A DNA stretch of 64,000 nucleotides from Nocardiopsis sp. FIRDI 009 (GTDB lineage: Bacteria > Actinomycetota > Actinomycetes > Streptosporangiales > Streptosporangiaceae), in NCBI RefSeq assembly GCF_003386285.1, contig NZ_QPNC01000015.1, positions 62,001-126,000 of the forward strand. The letters run 5' to 3'. The notes under the pieces were generated by a model, which was not told the origin of the DNA, searched no databases, and saw only the letters and a list, made by a program, of their open reading frames with translations. Of the stretch, positions 31,669 to 40,615 are shown one piece after another (within the stretch, counting starts at the first letter, position 1; each line of letters begins with the position of its first letter). A program made the translations under genes and the position numbers.

Positions 31669-33051
31669 CTACTCCGGCGAGGCCAGCATGAGCGACCGCG
31701 CCGCCTCGGTGACGCTGCCCGACAGCGACGGGTACACCGCGAAGGTGTGCGCCAGGTCGTCGACGGTCAGGCGCTGCTGGACGGCGACCGACACCGCGAG
31801 GATGAGCTCGCTGGCGCGCGGGCCGACGATGACGCCGCCGAGCACGATGCCCGTGTGCTGACGGCAGATCAGCTTGACGAAGCCCTCCTTGACCTCGTTC
31901 ATCTTGGCGCGCGGGTTGGTGTTGAGCGGCAGCGTGACCGACCGGCCGTCGATCCGGCCGCTGCGCACGTCGTCCTCGCTGGCGCCGACCGCGGCCAGCT
32001 CCGGGTGGGTGAACACGGTGGAGGCGACCGTGGAGAGTTTCAGCGGGGAGACGGCCTCGCCCAGCGCGTGCCACATGGCGATCCGGCCCTGCATGGCGGC
32101 GACGGAGGCCAGCATGTTCACGCCGGTGCAGTCGCCTGCCGCGTACACGCCCGGCACGGTGGTCCGGGAGACCCGGTCGACCTCGACGAACCCGCCCCGG
32201 CCCAGGCGGACCCCGGCCTCCTCCAGGCCCAGCCCCTCGGTGTTGGGGATCATGCCGACCGTCATCAGGCAGTGACTGCCCTCGACCGTCCGGCCGTCGG
32301 TCAGGGTGACCTGGACGCCGTCACCCCTGCGCACCACCGACTCGGCGCGGGTCTGGCTGAGGACGGTCATGCCGCGACGCATGAACACCTCCTCCAGGAC
32401 CTCGGCCGCGTCGGCGTCCTGGGTGGGCATGACGTGCTCGCGCGAGGAGACGAGGGTGACGTTCGAGCCGAGGGACTGGTAGGCACTGGCGAACTCGGCG
32501 CCGGTGACACCGGACCCGACCACGATGAGCTTCTCGGGGAGCTCCTCCAGGTCGTACAGGTGGCGCCAGGTGAGGATGCGCTCTCCGTCAGGCTTGGCAC
32601 TGGGCAGCTCGCGGGGGTGGGCGCCGGTGGCGATGAGGACGACGTCGGCGCGGATCCGCTGGTCGCCGACGGCCACGATGTGCGGGTCGACCAGGCGGGC
32701 CTCGCCGATGACCACCTCCACGCCCTCCTTGACCAGGCGTGCGCGGGTGTCGTCGGACTGGGCCCGGGCCAGCGCCTTGATCCGCGGGTTGAAGCGGCCG
32801 GGGTCGACATCCACCTCGGCCTTGCCGTCGTGGATGTCGTGGACGTTGATGCCGAGGGCGTCCGCCTCGCGTACGTAGGTGGTCCGCGTGGAGGTGGCGA
32901 TGAGGCTCTTGGAGGGCACGCAGTCGGTGAGGACGCAGGCGCCGCCGATGCCGTCGCGTTCCACCACGGTCACGTCCGCGCCGAGCTGTGCCGCGACCAG
33001 CGCCGCCTCATAGCCCCCGGGTCCGCCACCGATGATCACGACCTTCGTCAC
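31669..33051 (-). CDS. lpdA: NAD(P)H-quinone dehydrogenase, LpdA type
   Basis: The 460-residue flavoprotein belongs to the lipoamide-dehydrogenase-like disulfide reductases: FAD motif VVIIGGGPGGYEAA, redox-type segment GGACVLTDCVPSK, NAD(P) motif VVGSGVTGAEFA, and GVYAAGDCTG. The variant CVLTDCVPSK and the absence of the C-terminal His-Glu dyad region of true lipoamide dehydrogenases match Mycobacterium Rv3303c, which reduces quinones. It is convergent with the padR remnant and diverges from the PNP gene. Confidence 0.85.
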   Translation of the reverse strand: MTKVVIIGGGPGGYEAALVAAQLGADVTVVERDGIGGACVLTDCVPSKSLIATSTRTTYVREADALGINVHDIHDGKAEVDVDPGRFNPRIKALARAQSDDTRARLVKEGVEVVIGEARLVDPHIVAVGDQRIRADVVLIATGAHPRELPSAKPDGERILTWRHLYDLEELPEKLIVVGSGVTGAEFASAYQSLGSNVTLVSSREHVMPTQDADAAEVLEEVFMRRGMTVLSQTRAESVVRRGDGVQVTLTDGRTVEGSHCLMTVGMIPNTEGLGLEEAGVRLGRGGFVEVDRVSRTTVPGVYAAGDCTGVNMLASVAAMQGRIAMWHALGEAVSPLKLSTVASTVFTHPELAAVGASEDDVRSGRIDGRSVTLPLNTNPRAKMNEVKEGFVKLICRQHTGIVLGGVIVGPRASELILAVSVAVQQRLTVDDLAHTFAVYPSLSGSVTEAARSLMLASPE

Positions 33052-33442
33052 GCTGCCTCACTCCCTCTTCGGTTGGGCCACCGCGCCCGTTCCCGGTCCG
33101 GGGCGAAAATCGGGCATGGCAGGGCACCACCAGGTTTTTCGCTTGGTCCCATTGTCGTCCATCCCGACCGGAGCAAACCGCAGGTGCCCCCGGTCGACGG
33201 GGCCCGGCGTGCGCCGTGGGCCACCTCACGACGTGTGCGCGGCCCCACAGCGCCGGAGAATGGGACGAACACCACTTCACGCCCTCGAATCGGGCGCAGT
33301 GAGGGGTGGCCCGGGGCGTTCCCGGTGTCACCGTGCGTCCCCCGTCTCCCCCCATGCGGGCCGACCCCCACCCATTCCGCCCGACGGACACACTGCGTTG
33401 CGTTCCGGAACAATCCGACTACACAGAGGTAGCATCCGGCTT

Positions 33443-34267
33443 GTGAGTGAAACAGAGCAGTCGCCCCAGACGACCGACGAAGCCAAGGACCTCGCGGCCG
33501 AGGCGGCACGGGAGCTGTTGTCCCGCGCGGGTGCCGACAGCTTCGACGCCCTGGTGGTGCTCGGGTCGGGCTGGGCGGGTGCGGTCGACACCCTGGGCTC
33601 CTCCGACATCGAGTTCGACATCTCCGAGCTGCCCGGATTCGTCACCCCCACCGCCAAGGGGCACTCCAGCAAGGTCCGGAGCATGTGGGTGGGCGACAAG
33701 CGCGTGGTCGTGTTCATGGGGCGCGTCCACGAGTACGAGACCCACGACCCGATGCGGGCCGCGCACGCGGTGCGCACCGGGCTGTCCGCCGGGGCGGGGA
33801 TCGCGGTCCTGACCGGTTCGGCCGGGTCGCTGCGGGCCGACTTCGCGCCGGGTCTGCCGGTCGTGGTGCGCGACCACATCAACCTGACCGCGCGCTCCCC
33901 GTTGGCCGGGGCGCGCTTCGTCGACCTGTCGGAGGCCTACAGCCCGCGACTGCGGGAGATCATCCACGACGTGGACCCGTCGCTGGCGGAGGGGGTGTAC
34001 GTCTCCACGGTGGGTCCCCAGCTCCAGACCCCCGCCGAACTGGCCCTGCTCCGTCAGGCGGGGGCGGACGTGGTCGGGCGGTCGATCGCCCTGGAGACCA
34101 TCGCGGCGGTGGAGATGGGGGCGGAGGTGCTGGGTCTGGCGATCGTCACCAACGACGCGATGGGCGCGGTGCTGACGCCCTTCGAGTCCGACCAGGCGCT
34201 GGAGGTCGTCAAGCAGCGGGCCCGGCGGCTCGGCGAGCTGCTGCACCGGGTGATCGACCGGGCCTGA
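33443..34267 (+). CDS. Purine-nucleoside phosphorylase
   Basis: From GTG 33443 the protein has 274 residues, the usual length of trimeric PNP. Motifs: ALVVLGSGW (phosphate loop), LTGSAGSLRADFAPG, HINLTARSPL, and VYVSTVGPQLQTPAE with VTNDAMG near the base-binding site. It splits (deoxy)inosine and guanosine with phosphate to ribose-1-phosphate and base. No ribosome site precedes the GTG; TAGCAT at 33430-33435, 7 bases before it, fits a -10 box of a leaderless mRNA. Adenosine deaminase, next in purine salvage, is encoded nearby at 35576-36673. Confidence 0.92.
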   Translation: MSETEQSPQTTDEAKDLAAEAARELLSRAGADSFDALVVLGSGWAGAVDTLGSSDIEFDISELPGFVTPTAKGHSSKVRSMWVGDKRVVVFMGRVHEYETHDPMRAAHAVRTGLSAGAGIAVLTGSAGSLRADFAPGLPVVVRDHINLTARSPLAGARFVDLSEAYSPRLREIIHDVDPSLAEGVYVSTVGPQLQTPAELALLRQAGADVVGRSIALETIAAVEMGAEVLGLAIVTNDAMGAVLTPFESDQALEVVKQRARRLGELLHRVIDRA

Positions 34268-34296
34268 GCCCGAGGACCCGGGGCCGCGGACACACG

Positions 34297-34329
34297 ACGA
34301 GCCCGACGGAGGCGATCCGTCGGGCTCGT
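34297..34329 (+). terminator. Terminator after the PNP gene
   Basis: Perfect 14-base arms (ACGAGCCCGACGGA and its complement) enclose the loop GGCGA, 29 bases after the PNP stop. Confidence 0.88.
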
Positions 34330-34361
34330 TCCGCGCCAGGGAGGGACGTGCTCCGGTGCCG

Positions 34362-34395
34362 CGCGGGATCCCCGCAGATCCCGTTGGACTCGCGA
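34362..34395 (+). repeat. 34-base direct repeat with internal hairpin, copy 1
   Basis: This segment is identical to 34591-34624. It contains CGGGATC-CCCGCA-GATCCCG, a perfect 7-base hairpin with a 6-base loop, followed by TTGGACTCGCGA. It is probably a dispersed palindromic repeat of the genome. Confidence 0.8.
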
Positions 34396-34590
34396 CGCGC
34401 CGGAGCGCCCTGACTCGCGCCACGGGAAGGCCGCGGACCGCGGGCGAACCCGCGAGTCGTCCGGCTGGGACACCTCCGGCCGCACCGGGCGAGGCCGGTA
34501 CCGGCGTGGCGAGCGTACACCCCGAGGCCGGGGGGGTGGACGGCACCGACCGTGGTGCGGCCGGAGGCGGTGCTTCCCGGTGCCCGTCCG

Positions 34591-34624
34591 CGCGGGATCC
34601 CCGCAGATCCCGTTGGACTCGCGA
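34591..34624 (+). repeat. 34-base direct repeat with internal hairpin, copy 2
   Basis: An exact second copy of 34362-34395, 229 bases downstream, preceded by a similar GGTGCC context. The DNA between the copies has no gene, so they do not look like the ends of a mobile element. Confidence 0.8.
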
Positions 34625-34834
34625 ACCGGGCACCTCTTACTTCCCGTTATTCAGTTGGACCGCGCGCGACGCCCTCGGGGGAAGAACCGGGCGGCTGGAC
34701 CATCCGCGCGAAGCCCGACCGCCCGACGCTCTCCCTTAGGCATGCCTTACCTAACCAGAAGCCGGGGGCCGCGTCAACCCCTCGGCGCGGAGGGAGGGTC
34801 CCGATCACCGCACAGCTCGGAGGCGGGAAGGACC

Positions 34835-34910
34835 GCGCCGCAGGCGTCCGTTGAGGGCGGCGGAGGGCGACGAAGCGGGGGTACAGCGCCGCAGGCGTCC
34901 GTGGAGGGCG
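34835..34910 (+). repeat. Tandem GC-rich repeat, two units
   Basis: Two 25-base units (34835-34859 and 34886-34910) of the form GCGCCGCAGGCGTCCGTTGA... differ at one base and are spaced 51 bases apart. A related 22-base copy (19 of 22 identical) occurs at 43216-43237 after the LCP gene, so this is a dispersed intergenic repeat family. Confidence 0.7.
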
Positions 34911-34943
34911 ACGGGCGGGCCGGTCACCCCGCCGGGGAGCTGT

Positions 34944-35576
34944 TCAGGCGAGAACCAGCGTCCCCACGACGAACAGCGCCGTCAGCGCGAGGACGACGAT
35001 CACCTCGACCGGCACCATCGTCTGCGGCTGGTCCTCCGCGCCCAGCGCGGCGGGACCCGCCTCCGCCACGTCCCGGATCGGACCGCTCAGGGGCCGGGCC
35101 TTGTGCCGCTCGGCGTCCCGGCGCAGCTGGCTCGCGACCACGTCCACCGGCCGCTGCCGGGCCGGGTCGGCGTCGTCGTCGGGCGCGTCGGCCAGCCCCG
35201 AGTCGCGTCGGAGGTTCTCGCGGACCCTGGCGCGCCTGGTCTCCCGCAACGGCCACGAACGCACGATCCCGGTCGGGGTGTGCACCCGCAGCACGTCGGT
35301 GACGTCCACCCACACGACCGCCGCCCAGGGCACGAAGGTCTCCCGGATCGGGTTGATCACCCGCAGCCCGCGCGGCGTGGAGACCACCCGCGGACGCAGC
35401 CACACCAGGTACACCCCGGCGACGCTCGCCACCAGCACGGCGGTCGCGATCCAGGCCGAGCGGCCCTCACCGCGCAGGAGCACGTCGACCAGCAGCAGGA
35501 CGGCGATGACGACCCACACCAGCGCCAGGACCCGCGAGGAGGTCGAGGCGTGGGTGGTGGACTCGGACCGGTCCAT
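34944..35576 (-). CDS. PH-domain-like membrane protein
   Basis: ATG 35576 overlaps the adenosine deaminase stop (ATGA). The 210-residue protein has two N-terminal membrane helices (LALVWVVIAVLLLVDVLL, ATAVLVASVAGVYLVWL), then a bacterial PH-like domain (PRVVSTPRGLRVINPIRETF, VPWAAVVWVDV, IVRSWPLRE). A charged linker and a last helix (VEVIVVLALTALFVVGTLVL) complete it. Proteins of this pattern are common next to unrelated genes in actinomycetes and their role is unknown. Confidence 0.8.
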   Translation of the reverse strand: MDRSESTTHASTSSRVLALVWVVIAVLLLVDVLLRGEGRSAWIATAVLVASVAGVYLVWLRPRVVSTPRGLRVINPIRETFVPWAAVVWVDVTDVLRVHTPTGIVRSWPLRETRRARVRENLRRDSGLADAPDDDADPARQRPVDVVASQLRRDAERHKARPLSGPIRDVAEAGPAALGAEDQPQTMVPVEVIVVLALTALFVVGTLVLA

Positions 35577-36673
35577 CAGACCGTCGCCCACTTCAGCTGC
35601 GCGAAACCGGGCTTGATGACCCCGTTGATCAGGGCCAGGCGCTCGTCGAAGGGGAGGAAGGCCGACTTCATCGCGTTGACCGTGAACCACTCCAGGTCGT
35701 CCCAGCCGTAGGAGAACGCCTCGGAGAGCTTGGCGAACTCCTCCGACAGGCTGACACCGCTCTGGAGCCGGTTGTCGGTGTTGACCGTGACGCGGAACCG
35801 CAGGTCGTGCAGGAGCCGGATGGGGTGGTCGGCGATGGACCCGGCGGCGCCCGTCTGGACGTTGGAGCTGGGGCACATCTCCAGCGGAACGCGCTTGTCC
35901 CGCACGTACTGGGCGAGACGGCCCAGACGCGGCACGCCGTTCTCGTTCACGGTGATGTCGTCGACGATGCGCACGCCGTGGCCCAGGCGGTCGCACCCGC
36001 ACCACTGGAGGGCCTCCCAGATGGACGGCAGGCCGAAGGCCTCGCCCGCGTGGATGGTGAAGTGGAAGTTCTCGCGCCGCAGGTACTCGAAGGCGTCCAG
36101 GTGGCGGGTGGGCGGGTTGCCCGCCTCGGCGCCCGCGATGTCGAAACCGGACACCCCGGCGTCCCGGTAGCGCACGGCCAGCTCGGCGATCTCCGACGAA
36201 CGGGCCGCGTGCCGCATCGCGGTGACCAGCTGCCCGGTGCGGATGCTGCGCCCCTGGTCGGCGGCGCGCTTCTCACCCAGTTCCAGCCCCTCCTGGACGG
36301 CCTCGACGACCTCCTCCAGGGTCAGCCCGGCCGACAGGTGCTGCTCGGGGGCGTAGCGCTGCTCGGCGTAGACCACGCCGTCGGCGGCCAGGTCCTCGGC
36401 CGCCTCGGCCGCGACCCGCACGAGCGCGTCGCGCGTCTGCATGACGGCGGTCGTGTGCGCGAAGGTCTCCAGGTAGCGCTCCAGCGATCCGGAGTCGGAG
36501 GCCTCGCGGAACCACACGCCCAGTTCGGCGGGGTCGTACGTGGGCAGGCCGGTGTAGCCGGCCTCCCGCGCCAGTTCGACGACGGTGGACGGGCGCAGTC
36601 CGCCGTCGAGGTGGTCGTGCAGCAGGACCTTCGGTGCCCGCCGGATCTGCTCAACTGTGAGTGGGTGGTTCAT
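35576..36673 (-). CDS. add: Adenosine deaminase
   Basis: The 365-residue enzyme shows the amidohydrolase zinc and catalytic residues: [26 protein letters not shown], and VTVNTDNR with the metal-binding Asp. It turns adenosine into inosine, the substrate of the PNP encoded at 33443-34267, so both parts of purine salvage are close together. The start is ATG 36673 with GAGGA just before it; the frame further upstream to 37816 is the antisense of the M20 gene. Confidence 0.93.
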   Translation of the reverse strand: MNHPLTVEQIRRAPKVLLHDHLDGGLRPSTVVELAREAGYTGLPTYDPAELGVWFREASDSGSLERYLETFAHTTAVMQTRDALVRVAAEAAEDLAADGVVYAEQRYAPEQHLSAGLTLEEVVEAVQEGLELGEKRAADQGRSIRTGQLVTAMRHAARSSEIAELAVRYRDAGVSGFDIAGAEAGNPPTRHLDAFEYLRRENFHFTIHAGEAFGLPSIWEALQWCGCDRLGHGVRIVDDITVNENGVPRLGRLAQYVRDKRVPLEMCPSSNVQTGAAGSIADHPIRLLHDLRFRVTVNTDNRLQSGVSLSEEFAKLSEAFSYGWDDLEWFTVNAMKSAFLPFDERLALINGVIKPGFAQLKWATV

Positions 36674-36774
36674 ACTCCTCAGAATGCCACCCGGGTCGCA
36701 CGCGACCGCCCACGTCGGCGCCAAGTTTCCGAGAATCCGGCAGATCCGCCGCCGCGGGCAGGAACGGACACGGC

Positions 36775-38013
36775 TCAGGCGAGGGCCTCGTCGTCCACCC
36801 GTTCCCCGGCCCGGGCGGCGTTCCACAGCGCGGTCATCGCCGTGGTCACCATGAAGCGGGTGCCCACGCCGATGGCGCGCTCGTCGACGTCGAAGGTTCC
36901 CCGGTGCAGGTCCAGCATGGGGCCGTCCCAGTCCGGCGAGTGGGTGCCCAGGCGGGCCAGGGCGCCGGGCACGTGCTCCAGGTACCAGGCGAAGTCCTCC
37001 CCGCCCAGGCTCTGGGGGGTGCTGGCCACCGCGTCCGGGCCGAGGGCCAGGCCGACCGCCTCGCGCATGATCTCCACGCTCTCGGCCTCGTTGATGGTGG
37101 GCGGGACCCCGCGGCGGTAGGTGACCTCGGCCTCGGCACCGTAGACGGAGGCCACGGACTCGACCAGGCCCTTGACGATGTCCGGCGCCGCGTGCCATGC
37201 CTCGTCGTCCAGGCAGCGCACCGTGCCCTCGGCGACGGCGTCGTCGGGGATGACGTTGGGTGCCGCCCCCGCGCTGATGCGCCCCCAGACCAGGCTGAAC
37301 CCGGCGCGCGGGTCGACGAGTCGGGACAGCGCGGCGGGCAGCTCGGTGACCACCTTGCCCAGGGCGTAGACGAGGTCGGAGGTCAGGTGCGGGCGCGCCG
37401 TGTGGCCTCCCGGTCCCGACAGCCGCACCATGAGCTGGTCGCAGGCGGCGGTGATGCCGCCCACGCGCAGTCCGACCCTGCCCACCATCAGGCGGGGGTC
37501 GCAGTGCAGGGCGAAGATCCGGTCCACGCCCTTCATCGCCCCGTCGTCGACCACCTCGACCGCACCGCCGGGCAGTTCCTCGGCGGGTTGGAAGACCAGC
37601 CGGACCCGCCCGGGGAGGGCGCCCGCCCGGTCCTGCTGGGCGAGGAAGACCGCCGACGCCAGCAGGATCGTGGTGTGCACGTCGTGTCCGCAGGCGTGGG
37701 CGGCACCCGGAACGGTGGAGCGGTAGGGAACCCCCGCCTTCTCGTCGGTGATCGGCAGGGCGTCGATGTCGGCCCGCAGCGCGACCAGGGGGCCCGGCCC
37801 CGAACCGATGTCGCACACCAGGCCGGTGCCCGGCGCCAGGACACGCGGACGCAGCCCCACCTCGCGCAGCCGCTCGGCGATCCGCCCGGTCGTGCGGTGC
37901 TCGGCGAAGGCGAGTTCGGGGTGCATGTGCAGGTCCCGGCGGAAGCCGGTGAACTCCCGCTCATGGCGCGCCAGAAAAGCGGTCAACTGTTCCGGCAGGT
38001 CACGTCCCTGCAT
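36775..38013 (-). CDS. M20-family amidohydrolase/peptidase
   Basis: The 412-residue protein (ATG 38013, GAGGGGA 7 bases upstream) has the M20D pattern: [41 protein letters not shown] and [10 protein letters not shown]. The catalytic centre holds the metal-binding Cys-Gly-His-Asp of this subfamily. Members include N-acyl-amino-acid, hippurate and indole-acetyl-amino-acid hydrolases. It follows the GCS2-like gene by 25 bases on the same strand and is likely cotranscribed. The substrate is open. Confidence 0.9.
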   Translation of the reverse strand: MQGRDLPEQLTAFLARHEREFTGFRRDLHMHPELAFAEHRTTGRIAERLREVGLRPRVLAPGTGLVCDIGSGPGPLVALRADIDALPITDEKAGVPYRSTVPGAAHACGHDVHTTILLASAVFLAQQDRAGALPGRVRLVFQPAEELPGGAVEVVDDGAMKGVDRIFALHCDPRLMVGRVGLRVGGITAACDQLMVRLSGPGGHTARPHLTSDLVYALGKVVTELPAALSRLVDPRAGFSLVWGRISAGAAPNVIPDDAVAEGTVRCLDDEAWHAAPDIVKGLVESVASVYGAEAEVTYRRGVPPTINEAESVEIMREAVGLALGPDAVASTPQSLGGEDFAWYLEHVPGALARLGTHSPDWDGPMLDLHRGTFDVDERAIGVGTRFMVTTAMTALWNAARAGERVDDEALA

Positions 38014-38038
38014 GCGAGGGTCCCCTCTTCTTCGCGTA

Positions 38039-39211
38039 TCAGCGTGCACCGGCTCCGTCGCCGACACTGACCTCTGCGCGGGTGAGGCCGCCCCGGAGCT
38101 CGGCGGCGAGCATGTCCACGACGTCGTCGAGTGATCCGCCCTCGGCGACGACCGCGCGCTGCCGTTCGTAGGAGGCACCCTTGTCCAGGATCTCGGAGAC
38201 CAGGTCCAGGTCCTCGGCGCAGCCCAGGCGGGCCGCGACCGGTCGCAGCTCGCGGACCAGCTCGTACAGGTCGTCCCGGATCGGCACCGTGGTTCCGTGC
38301 CCGTCCGTGATCACACGAGCGTCGAGTCCGTAGCGGGTGGCCCGCCACTTGTTGTCGCTCACCAGCCAGGACGGCGGGTTGGGTAGCCCGTACCCCCTGT
38401 CGAGCTGGTGGTCGAACAGCTCCACCAGGCTCTGGCAGAGCGCGGCGGCCATTCCCACCTCACGCAGGGTGGGAATCCCGTCGAACATCCGGATCTCGAC
38501 GGTGCCGAAATCCGGGTGCGGCCGGATGTCCCACCACACTTCCTTGATAGAGGCGATGGTACCCGCCCGCAGAAGCGTTTCGAGGTATTCCTCGAAAGCC
38601 GACCAGCCGGACAGGTTCGGCGGCGGCCCGGAGGTGGGAAGGGCGCCGAAGACGACGGATCGGGCGGAGGCCAGGCCCGTGTCGTGCCCACTCCAAAATG
38701 GGCTGGAAGCACTCAAAGCAAGAAAATGTGGGAGGAACTTCGCAAGGGCGTTCACCATGGGAATGGCCTTCTCCGGGCTGCGCACCCCCACGTGGACGTG
38801 GACCCCGCAGGTGAGGATCCGCCGGGCGAGCCACTGCATCTGCTCGACCAGCTCCCCGTAGCGCTCCCCGGGACTGAACGACTGGTCCCGCCAGTCGTCG
38901 ATCGGATGGGTCCCCGAGCAGGTCAGGGTGGTTCCTCGCGGGTCGAGGACGTCCCGCATCCGGTCGATGTTGCGGGCCAGGTCGCGCTTGGCGTCCTCGA
39001 CCGTCTCGCAGATGCCGGTCACGACCTCCACCTGCGACTGCATCAGTTCGTGCCGAAGCGGGGGGACGTCCGCGCCCGCACTGAGGTCCGGGAGCTCGGA
39101 AAGGAGTTCCTGCGCTTCCTGCCTCAGGTGTCGGCTGCTGCGGTCGACGAGTTGGAGTTCCCACTCCACGCCGAGCGTCGCGCGTTCGGACGACTTGAAT
39201 GCGATTCCCAT
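38039..39211 (-). CDS. Glutamate-cysteine ligase family 2 (YbdK-like) carboxylate-amine ligase
   Basis: The 390-residue protein has the GCS2 signatures: LGVEWELQLVD, RHELMQSQVEVVTG, THPIDDWRDQ, CGVHVHVGV and GTVEIRMFDGIPT. YbdK-type proteins have weak gamma-glutamylcysteine-forming activity in vitro and an uncertain natural role; mycothiol, not glutathione, is the usual thiol of these bacteria. Codon use within 38480-38730 is somewhat more AT-rich than around it. It heads a probable two-gene operon with the M20 hydrolase. Confidence 0.88.
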   Translation of the reverse strand: MGIAFKSSERATLGVEWELQLVDRSSRHLRQEAQELLSELPDLSAGADVPPLRHELMQSQVEVVTGICETVEDAKRDLARNIDRMRDVLDPRGTTLTCSGTHPIDDWRDQSFSPGERYGELVEQMQWLARRILTCGVHVHVGVRSPEKAIPMVNALAKFLPHFLALSASSPFWSGHDTGLASARSVVFGALPTSGPPPNLSGWSAFEEYLETLLRAGTIASIKEVWWDIRPHPDFGTVEIRMFDGIPTLREVGMAAALCQSLVELFDHQLDRGYGLPNPPSWLVSDNKWRATRYGLDARVITDGHGTTVPIRDDLYELVRELRPVAARLGCAEDLDLVSEILDKGASYERQRAVVAEGGSLDDVVDMLAAELRGGLTRAEVSVGDGAGAR

Positions 39212-39372
39212 CTGCCCTCCGAGGGGGGGTGGTCGCCGACGGTCTCACGGTCGGCGGTCGGTGCGCCCCGATGAAACGGTCAACCGAGACAGAGGAGGAC
39301 TACCCTGCCGACACCTCGCGCATACGGGACGAGAACACACAGTGAGGTAATTTCCTCATGCGTGAAGAACGT

Positions 39373-40488
39373 TCATTCCCCGTCGGAATCACGGTCGCGC
39401 AGCGCCCAGGCCACCGCCCCGGCCGCGCCCGCGGCACCGACCAGCGACAACGCGGCGGCCACCGCGCGCTGGGCGGCGCGCCGCTCCCGGCCGACCGCCC
39501 GCGGCCGCCGGGGGGCGGGAGCCGTCCGGGGCCAGTGGAGTCCGTTCTGCTCGGGCAGCGGGAGGGTTCCGGTGTAGGGGGGCGGCATCGGCAGCCACGT
39601 CGCCGTCCACGCCGCGCTGAACATCACCAGGCGCATCACCAGGTTGATCCACACCAGCAGCCCCACCAAGACCGCGAAGGACGCGTACACGGGGTTGCTC
39701 AGGGTCCCGGCGAGCAGGAGCGCGGCGGCGGCCTTGAGGACCTCGAAGCCGACCGCGCCGATCAGCGCGCCCCGCCACATCGCCCGGGTGGGCCGCCCGC
39801 TCCCGGACAGCAGGGCGAAGGCCAGCACGAAGATGAGCGAGTTGGCGCCCACCGCGATGGCCACGGCGAGCGCGCGCAGGGTGAGGTTGGCCAGCACGGA
39901 GCCGTCCAGGCCCACCCACGACAGCAGCCAGGTCGTGGCGGCCTGCGCGACGCTGGTGAAGGCGACCGTGAGCAGCAGGGCCGCCCCCAGCCCGACCATG
40001 ACGAGCAGGTCGCCCGCCTTGCGCACGAGGTAGTTCGGTCCGTCCTTGACGCTCCTGAGCCAGACCGCGTGCAGCGCCTGGCGCATCTCCGAGACCGCGT
40101 TCAGCCCGGCGTAGAGCAGGCCGAGCACACCGATCAGCCCCGCGCCCACGCGCGCGCGGGCGACCTGTTCCATCGGCAACTGCTCGGACAGGCCGGGCAG
40201 CATCTCGTCCAGGGCCCGCTCGAAGTAGGTGCCCAGCTCCGGCCCGCCCGCCGCGACGACGAAGCCGAACGCCGCGAACGCCAGCGCGATCAGCGGGAAG
40301 AAGGACAGGAAGGTGAAATACGTCACCGCACCCGCGAGCAGACTCCCGTTGCGGTCGGCGTAGCGCTCGTAGGCACGGACGAGGTGGTCCACGCCCGGCC
40401 TCCTGCGCCGGAGACCCCAGTAGGCGTCCATGGCCAGGTTCCGGTAGTGGCGGGACGTGTCCTTGGCCCGGTTCAGCGCTGCGGGCAT
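39373..40488 (-). CDS. YihY/BrkB-family membrane protein
   Basis: The 371-residue protein, from ATG 40488, has the YihY/virulence factor BrkB domain: GSLLAGAVTYFTFLSFFPLI near residue 50, then about six membrane helices (LIGVLGLLYAGL, LVMVGLGAALLLTVAF, LIFVLAFALLSG, VLVGLLVWINLVMRLVMFSA). A basic, proline-rich cytoplasmic tail follows, ending in a short helix. Its biochemical function is unknown; older annotation as ribonuclease BN is an error known for this family. Confidence 0.88.
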   Translation of the reverse strand: MPAALNRAKDTSRHYRNLAMDAYWGLRRRRPGVDHLVRAYERYADRNGSLLAGAVTYFTFLSFFPLIALAFAAFGFVVAAGGPELGTYFERALDEMLPGLSEQLPMEQVARARVGAGLIGVLGLLYAGLNAVSEMRQALHAVWLRSVKDGPNYLVRKAGDLLVMVGLGAALLLTVAFTSVAQAATTWLLSWVGLDGSVLANLTLRALAVAIAVGANSLIFVLAFALLSGSGRPTRAMWRGALIGAVGFEVLKAAAALLLAGTLSNPVYASFAVLVGLLVWINLVMRLVMFSAAWTATWLPMPPPYTGTLPLPEQNGLHWPRTAPAPRRPRAVGRERRAAQRAVAAALSLVGAAGAAGAVAWALRDRDSDGE

Positions 40489-40615
40489 GGCTCCCCTTCC
40501 GCTCCCGTTCTGGACCGCAACCGTAACCAGACCGGAGGGACGGGGGAACACGCCACGCGCCGTCCCGGCGGCAGACTTGTGGGGCGGGTGTTCACCGAGT
40601 GAGAGAGGTTGTCAG

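Larger units (their letters stand above)
34330..34943. other. Long repeat-containing intergenic region
   Basis: Over 600 bases between the PNP terminator and the PH-domain gene hold no convincing coding frame. They contain two kinds of repeats: a 34-base hairpin element present twice (34362-34395 and 34591-34624) and a tandem GC-rich unit (34835-34910). An AT-richer patch around 34635-34660 and 34735-34755 could hold a promoter. There is no RNA gene I recognise. Confidence 0.55.

Noticed and set aside
34362-34624. The 34-base repeats as ends of an insertion sequence
   Set aside because: They are direct, not inverted, the interval is only about 195 bases and has no transposase frame.
35576-37816. 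746-codon frame containing adenosine deaminase
   Set aside because: The upstream half is the shadow of the M20 hydrolase gene; the true start is ATG 36673 with its own ribosome site.
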